From: Maridesulfovibrio frigidus DSM 17176
GTDB taxonomy: Bacteria > Desulfobacterota > Desulfovibrionia > Desulfovibrionales > Desulfovibrionaceae
Direction of reading: 5' to 3'
DNA: 64,000 bases
Assembly (NCBI RefSeq): GCF_000711735.1
Contig: NZ_JONL01000001.1
Coordinates: 496,001-560,000, forward strand
This document shows positions 59,891 to 64,000 of the stretch, in pieces. The notes beneath the pieces were generated by a model. It did no database searches, was not told the origin of the DNA, and saw only the letters and a list, made by a program, of their open reading frames with translations. How positions within the stretch are numbered: position 1 is the stretch's first letter; each line of letters starts with the position of its first letter. Made by a program: the position numbers and the translations under genes.

Positions 59891-61129
59891 TTACTCTGAT
59901 AGTTCCAGCATAGTACGAGCCTCAATCAATGCCGGAATTTCACCAAATTCAATCTCATTCTTTTTAATTAGATCTCTGGCATCGTCAAATTTTTCATCTT
60001 CAATATATTCATATATTGCTTCAAGATCAGTTTCCAAGCTCTCCGTAAATTCATCCTGCCCCATAACTTCAGTCAACACATCTGAGACGCTCAACCCTTT
60101 ACTTCTAACAGGCTTTTCATATTGAATATCACCATTCGCATCTCGATATAAAGAAATAATATTATCAGCCGAAACTTCACTAAGAATTTGCGGAGAATGA
60201 GTTGTAACTATAAACTGACATTTAGGAAAATTTTCAAGCAAGGCCGGAATAACTTTACGTTGCCATTTAGGATGCAAGTGGAGATCTATTTCATCGATAA
60301 TTAGTATATGTTCAGCTTCCAATGGATTAGTTCCATCAACCACATCAATAACAACACTCACTGCAATAGCGGCAATCAATCCAACAAAAACATGTTCTCC
60401 TAATGACAGCTGATCCAACGTGAGGGAAATACGTTTATCTCCAATGCCCTTAACTACTTCTACAGAATTCTTTGTATTACTATAAGTAATCCTTGATAGT
60501 CCGGTAATATTTTCAACAACCTGCTTTACAGCCTGCAATTTAGGGTTCAAATTAAAGGTCTTAGGCTGATTTCCGTCATCAACATAAGAACGAAAGGCTG
60601 CATTTTCAAAATCTTCCTGAGTCTTAATCCAATCAAATGCATAAGAGTAGGAAGCATTATTTACTAGCATCAAATTAAGTCTAGAGTCTTTTCTGACAAC
60701 CTCTCTTATGTGACTATCTGGTGGAGAATCTGAAAAGCCAACTCCTCTTTCTGCGGGAAAATAAGCACGTTCAATAAAATCTACACGAGAAAATTCGTCT
60801 TTTAAAGTACTTTTAAAGTCATCTGGAGAGCTGCTACCAGTTACAGATATAGACTTACCTTCTCGGTTAAAACAAAGAGTACGAAGAGCGTGATCAGTCG
60901 AATTGAAAATATCAAATGGCTGTATTTGCAGCATATTCTCAAGAGACGTACGCTCGTCGCCTGCAACATGATTTAAACGAGACCCTATAAGTCCTCGGAC
61001 AATAGCAACAAGAATAGTCGATTTACCGCAACCATTATCCCCAACAAGCACATTCAATCGTTTATCAAATTCAATATCTAAATCGCGGATACCGCGAAAA
61101 TTCTTAAGAGATAGTTTTTCAACGTACAT
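59891..61129 (-). CDS. ptuA: Septu-type AAA/SMC-like ATPase PtuA
   Basis: PtuA is the ATPase that senses or holds the PtuB nuclease. The 412-residue protein has Walker A GDNGCGKST (residues 30-38), an ABC-like signature near LTLDQLSLGEHVF, Walker B HILIIDEIDLHLHP and the switch histidine in VTTHSPQIL. The C-terminal helical part (KNEIEFGEIPALIEARTMLEL) resembles the region contacting PtuB in this group. ATG 61129 has GGAG upstream; a TTG at 61144 would use that site. The locus is AT-richer than its neighbours. Confidence 0.87.
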   Translation of the reverse strand: MYVEKLSLKNFRGIRDLDIEFDKRLNVLVGDNGCGKSTILVAIVRGLIGSRLNHVAGDERTSLENMLQIQPFDIFNSTDHALRTLCFNREGKSISVTGSSSPDDFKSTLKDEFSRVDFIERAYFPAERGVGFSDSPPDSHIREVVRKDSRLNLMLVNNASYSYAFDWIKTQEDFENAAFRSYVDDGNQPKTFNLNPKLQAVKQVVENITGLSRITYSNTKNSVEVVKGIGDKRISLTLDQLSLGEHVFVGLIAAIAVSVVIDVVDGTNPLEAEHILIIDEIDLHLHPKWQRKVIPALLENFPKCQFIVTTHSPQILSEVSADNIISLYRDANGDIQYEKPVRSKGLSVSDVLTEVMGQDEFTESLETDLEAIYEYIEDEKFDDARDLIKKNEIEFGEIPALIEARTMLELSE

Positions 61130-61153
61130 AATAGGATTCTCCAAGCAGATTAT

Positions 61154-61193
61154 AAAAAAATTCCCACCGCCAAGAAATCTTGCCGATGGGAAT
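61154..61193 (-). terminator. Terminator of the RND operon
   Basis: ATTCCCA and TGGGAAT close a stem that contains CAAGA/TCTTG; seven T residues follow on the minus strand. It lies between the RND gene and ptuA, so ptuAB needs its own promoter or read-through. The remaining sequence in 61130-61251 shows no clear promoter. Confidence 0.8.
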
Positions 61194-61251
61194 ATAAGTA
61201 CAATATCAAGCCCTGTTACTCAAGGTGCTAGATTATTATTTTTTAACCCCC

Positions 61252-64000
61252 TTACCCCTCGAATTTCTCCCCACCAATCTTCTCCATCTTAATAAAGAAC
61301 ATCAGTAGCGCGGGAATCATGAACACTGTGAATACAGTAGATAGCGCGAGTCCGCCTAGTACAACGGCTCCTAACCCTCGGTAGAGTTCCGAACCTGGGC
61401 CGGGTGCAATAGCCAGTGGCAACATTCCGAAAATCGATGTTGTCGCTGACATGTAAATTGGCCTTAGCCTCGACCTCGTCGCGTCAAGTACTGCCTCTTT
61501 GTGATCCATTCCGCCTTGTCGCACATTGTTCAGCGACTGATGCACAATGAGAATAGCGTTATTTACCACTACCCCGATTAGGATAACGAAACCTAGCATC
61601 GTCAGCACGTCAAGCGGCTGCGGTGCTATGAATATGTTTTCGAGTTGTAATCCTAAGAATCCACCTGCGCCCGCTAGAGGTACAGTCAGCAGGATAATAA
61701 ACGGGTAAATGAAGTTCCCGAACAGAGCCGCCATAAGTAGGTATGTGATGATAATTGCCAGCAAGAAGTTCCACTGCATCGCCTCACGAGTCTGGGTCAG
61801 CTTGTCTGCCGCCCCACTCATTCTTACGTTTACATCTTCAAGAAGTCCCATCTCCCTTACTTTCGGGATGAGGTTATTCTGAATGATGTCCATAGCTTCT
61901 TCAAGCGGCATAGATTTAGGAGGCGTAATCTGCAAAGTCACGGTCCTCTGCCTTTCTAAGTGGCGAATCTGAGTAATCCCGTAAGTCCTTTCTATATTGG
62001 ATAGCGATGAAATCGGTACAGCCCAACCTTGTGGAGTAGCAATCAGTGAACTGAAAAGTTCTTCCGGTGTGCTGACTCCTGCTTCTGATGCTTTTAATTT
62101 CAAATCTATTTTCTTTTTGCCTTCTTCTTTATAATCACCAATCTTGCGACCATCCATCAAAACATCAATTGCATCACCCATCTCACGGCTAGTCATTCCT
62201 GCCGCGCGGACTCTATCACGATCAGGTACAATTCTTACCTCAGGGTAAAGCATTTCGAGCGAAGGAATAGGCCTGACCTGCGCACCCGGCACAGCGCCTC
62301 TTGCCATACCAAACATCGTTCCGGCAGCAGCAATAAGACGATTCATATCAGATCCACTAAAGTCTACCGCAACCATACGCCCTTTACCGAGACCGGACTC
62401 AAAGATTGAGGCCTGAATACTAACCCCGAACATACCGGGGATTGAATTCATAATCTTACCAAAAAGCGGTATTAATTCAGCAGGGCGTTCCTCATCCTCG
62501 GAAATTGCTCCGAAAAGATTAATGGTGGGTGCTGATACATAAAATAGCTGATCAATTGCGGGAAAGCCATCTTTCTCCTTATGCATATGTGGTTCAACCT
62601 GCGAAGAAATAAATTCTCCGATGGAATCACGTTCTTCATACGAAAGGCCCGGTGGTGGAATCAAGATTGACAAAACCAAGTTTCTATTTCCCTGCGGCAG
62701 ATATTCCATTTTCGGGAAGAAGGAAATCACTAGCAAAGCCGATGCTACCACCAGAATCACGACGGTTGAAATCCTTGTCATCCAGTTTCGAATGGAAAGC
62801 TCAAGCACTGCCATGATCCAGTTGGAACATTTTGCACCAAGTCTGGTAAGGACATTGTTTCTGACTTTTTTCTCTTTACCGGAAAGTGAATAGAACTGCT
62901 TTGCAAGCATGGGAATTACGGAAACAGATACAAACAAAGACAAAGAAATAGCACATGTTACCGCAATGGCGATATCTTTGAATAGCTGCCCTGCTTCTTC
63001 CTCAATAAATACAACAGGAAGGAATACGGCAACGGTGGTAAGTGTAGAGGCCAAAACCGCGCCCCAAACTTCACTTGCTCCGTCATAGGCCGCTTTGTAC
63101 GGAGGCTTGCCCATACTTCGATGTCGATCAATATTTTCCAAAACTACGATGGCGTTATCTACTAACATCCCCACCGCAAAGGAAATGCCGGACATACTTA
63201 CAATATTTAAAGATCTTCCTAACCCTCCAAAAACAATGAAGGAACCTACCACCGAAATAGGTATAGCGATGGCAACGATGATTGTAGACGATAATGACTG
63301 CAAAAAGATGAGCAAAACAATAATGGCTAGAATACCACCGATTATGATGTTCTGTTTTACCAGATCAATAGCTCCCATAATGTACGGAGCCTGATCGTAA
63401 ACCCAGTCCAAATACACGCCTTCTTTAGCTAACATTCCTTCGTTTAGGGAATCAACAACAGCACGTACATCGCGGGTAACATCAAGAACGTTTGCCCCAG
63501 GCTCAGGCTTTACGCCGATAGCAATCCCGGGAACTCCATTATTGTACATAGCTACATCGGCTTTTTTGAAGCCGGGCAAGACCTTGCCGACATCGCCAAT
63601 GGTTACTCTCTGCTGGCCAGAAGAAGTAATTACGACAGCCTCAATTTCTGCGGGTGAACGAAATTCAGATGTGGTGCGGATACGGTAATCCCTTCTACCT
63701 ACCCCCATGTTACCGGCTGAAACATTCGTATTTTCGCTTTTAAGAACTTCCGTAACTTTCGCGATTGTAAGATTATATGCAGCCAGCTTTTCAGGAGCAA
63801 TTATGACATGCATCTCTTTTTTGGTACCACCACCAATAAACAGGTCCGCGACACCATCAACACGCTCAAGATATTGCCGCACATCGTTTTCAAAATACGT
63901 GGCAAATTCATCGATGCGAGCGGTGCTACCGTCCTTCACCTTGAAAATCATCCAAATGACGGGGGAAGTTGCCGCGCCTGTGGCGGTAATAACTGGCCTG
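61252..64000 (-). CDS. RND efflux transporter, AcrB-type (5' end outside window)
   Basis: The inner-membrane pump of a tripartite efflux system. The frame is open from the window edge through 916 codons before the stop, so the first internal Met at 63951 is not the start. Family features are the membrane segments with VDNAIVVLENIDRH (TM4 Asp motif), VFIEEEAGQLFKDIAIAV, and in the second half LTVPLAGAGGFLGLQ and VLIGVVVNNAILIVHQSLN. Both periplasmic halves are present apart from the N-terminal start. Substrate is not deducible, and adaptor genes would lie outside to the right. A terminator follows. Confidence 0.93.
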   Translation of the reverse strand, partial: RPVITATGAATSPVIWMIFKVKDGSTARIDEFATYFENDVRQYLERVDGVADLFIGGGTKKEMHVIIAPEKLAAYNLTIAKVTEVLKSENTNVSAGNMGVGRRDYRIRTTSEFRSPAEIEAVVITSSGQQRVTIGDVGKVLPGFKKADVAMYNNGVPGIAIGVKPEPGANVLDVTRDVRAVVDSLNEGMLAKEGVYLDWVYDQAPYIMGAIDLVKQNIIIGGILAIIVLLIFLQSLSSTIIVAIAIPISVVGSFIVFGGLGRSLNIVSMSGISFAVGMLVDNAIVVLENIDRHRSMGKPPYKAAYDGASEVWGAVLASTLTTVAVFLPVVFIEEEAGQLFKDIAIAVTCAISLSLFVSVSVIPMLAKQFYSLSGKEKKVRNNVLTRLGAKCSNWIMAVLELSIRNWMTRISTVVILVVASALLVISFFPKMEYLPQGNRNLVLSILIPPPGLSYEERDSIGEFISSQVEPHMHKEKDGFPAIDQLFYVSAPTINLFGAISEDEERPAELIPLFGKIMNSIPGMFGVSIQASIFESGLGKGRMVAVDFSGSDMNRLIAAAGTMFGMARGAVPGAQVRPIPSLEMLYPEVRIVPDRDRVRAAGMTSREMGDAIDVLMDGRKIGDYKEEGKKKIDLKLKASEAGVSTPEELFSSLIATPQGWAVPISSLSNIERTYGITQIRHLERQRTVTLQITPPKSMPLEEAMDIIQNNLIPKVREMGLLEDVNVRMSGAADKLTQTREAMQWNFLLAIIITYLLMAALFGNFIYPFIILLTVPLAGAGGFLGLQLENIFIAPQPLDVLTMLGFVILIGVVVNNAILIVHQSLNNVRQGGMDHKEAVLDATRSRLRPIYMSATTSIFGMLPLAIAPGPGSELYRGLGAVVLGGLALSTVFTVFMIPALLMFFIKMEKIGGEKFEG

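Noticed and set aside
59223-61129. Retron including reverse transcriptase and msr-msd RNA
   Set aside because: No reverse transcriptase gene or room for one beside ptuAB within the window.
63949-63951. Start codon of the RND transporter at 63951
   Set aside because: The frame stays open to the window edge, and RND N-terminal sequence is missing before this Met.

Overview
The window looks like chromosomal DNA of a Gram-negative, motile, anaerobic deltaproteobacterium of the Desulfovibrionaceae type (inference). The grounds are a sigma-54-type flagellar promoter, an OprP-like porin and an RND pump, a SulP permease, a very large FAD/Fe-S 2-hydroxyacid-type dehydrogenase, hypF, and many two-component proteins of deltaproteobacterial style. 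Both ends cut genes: purH on the left and an RND transporter on the right. I see no insertion sequence, prophage or CRISPR array.

Layout. 1-1 kb: purH start and a TPR protein. 1.2-7.3 kb: flagellar basal-body and export operon flgBC-fliEFGHI behind a -24/-12 promoter, with a second such site before fliF; it ends without fliJ. 7.3-9 kb: a REC-PP2C phosphatase and a small protein. 9.4-13.2 kb: a ubiquitin-like sulfur carrier with its E1-like partner, cysQ, a lipoprotein and a double ABC ATPase. 13.4-19.6 kb: a TauE/SafE permease, a Lys/Ala/Pro-tailed membrane protein, a DUF362 protein and hypF. 19.7-26.9 kb: one minus-strand cassette, TetR - SulP permease - (cytidylate-kinase-like)-REC fusion - dCache histidine kinase - REC - degenerate kinase - REC, with a perfect palindrome before tetR. 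27.2-33.7 kb: class V aminotransferase, 1183-residue dehydrogenase, ruvX and mltG.

33.8-46 kb: two divergent sensory operons. The minus arm is PilZ - LIV-type binding protein - histidine kinase - REC-STAS. The plus arm is REC - HD-GYP - LIV-type binding protein - hybrid kinase - zinc-ribbon/molybdenum-carrier-like protein, with an Hpt-like protein at its end. No ABC permease accompanies either binding protein, so they are probably sensor partners. PilZ and HD-GYP tie both arms to cyclic di-GMP. The minus-arm kinase contains an 11-G run where loss or gain of one G stops translation within a few codons, making it a candidate phase-variable gene.

46-49.4 kb: an OprP-like porin, then an ArsR/SmtB repressor with a clear operator, a His-rich metal efflux permease and a small membrane protein. 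49.5-52.2 kb: an unknown protein, a glycosyltransferase, and a TtuA-like tRNA thiolase with a TtuB-like carrier. 52.4-55 kb: a 43-residue membrane peptide and REC protein, tRNA-Trp(CCA), an M50 protease and trpS. 55.1-57.8 kb: pabABC. 58-59.1 kb: a class I aminotransferase. 59.2-61.1 kb: an AT-richer two-gene Septu-type defence locus (ptuA ATPase, ptuB HNH nuclease) lying between terminators. 61.25 kb to the end: the RND transporter.

The strongest leads for new biology are the phase-variable kinase, the SulP/kinase-fusion cassette, the mirrored binding-protein/kinase/c-di-GMP arms and the stand-alone Septu pair.
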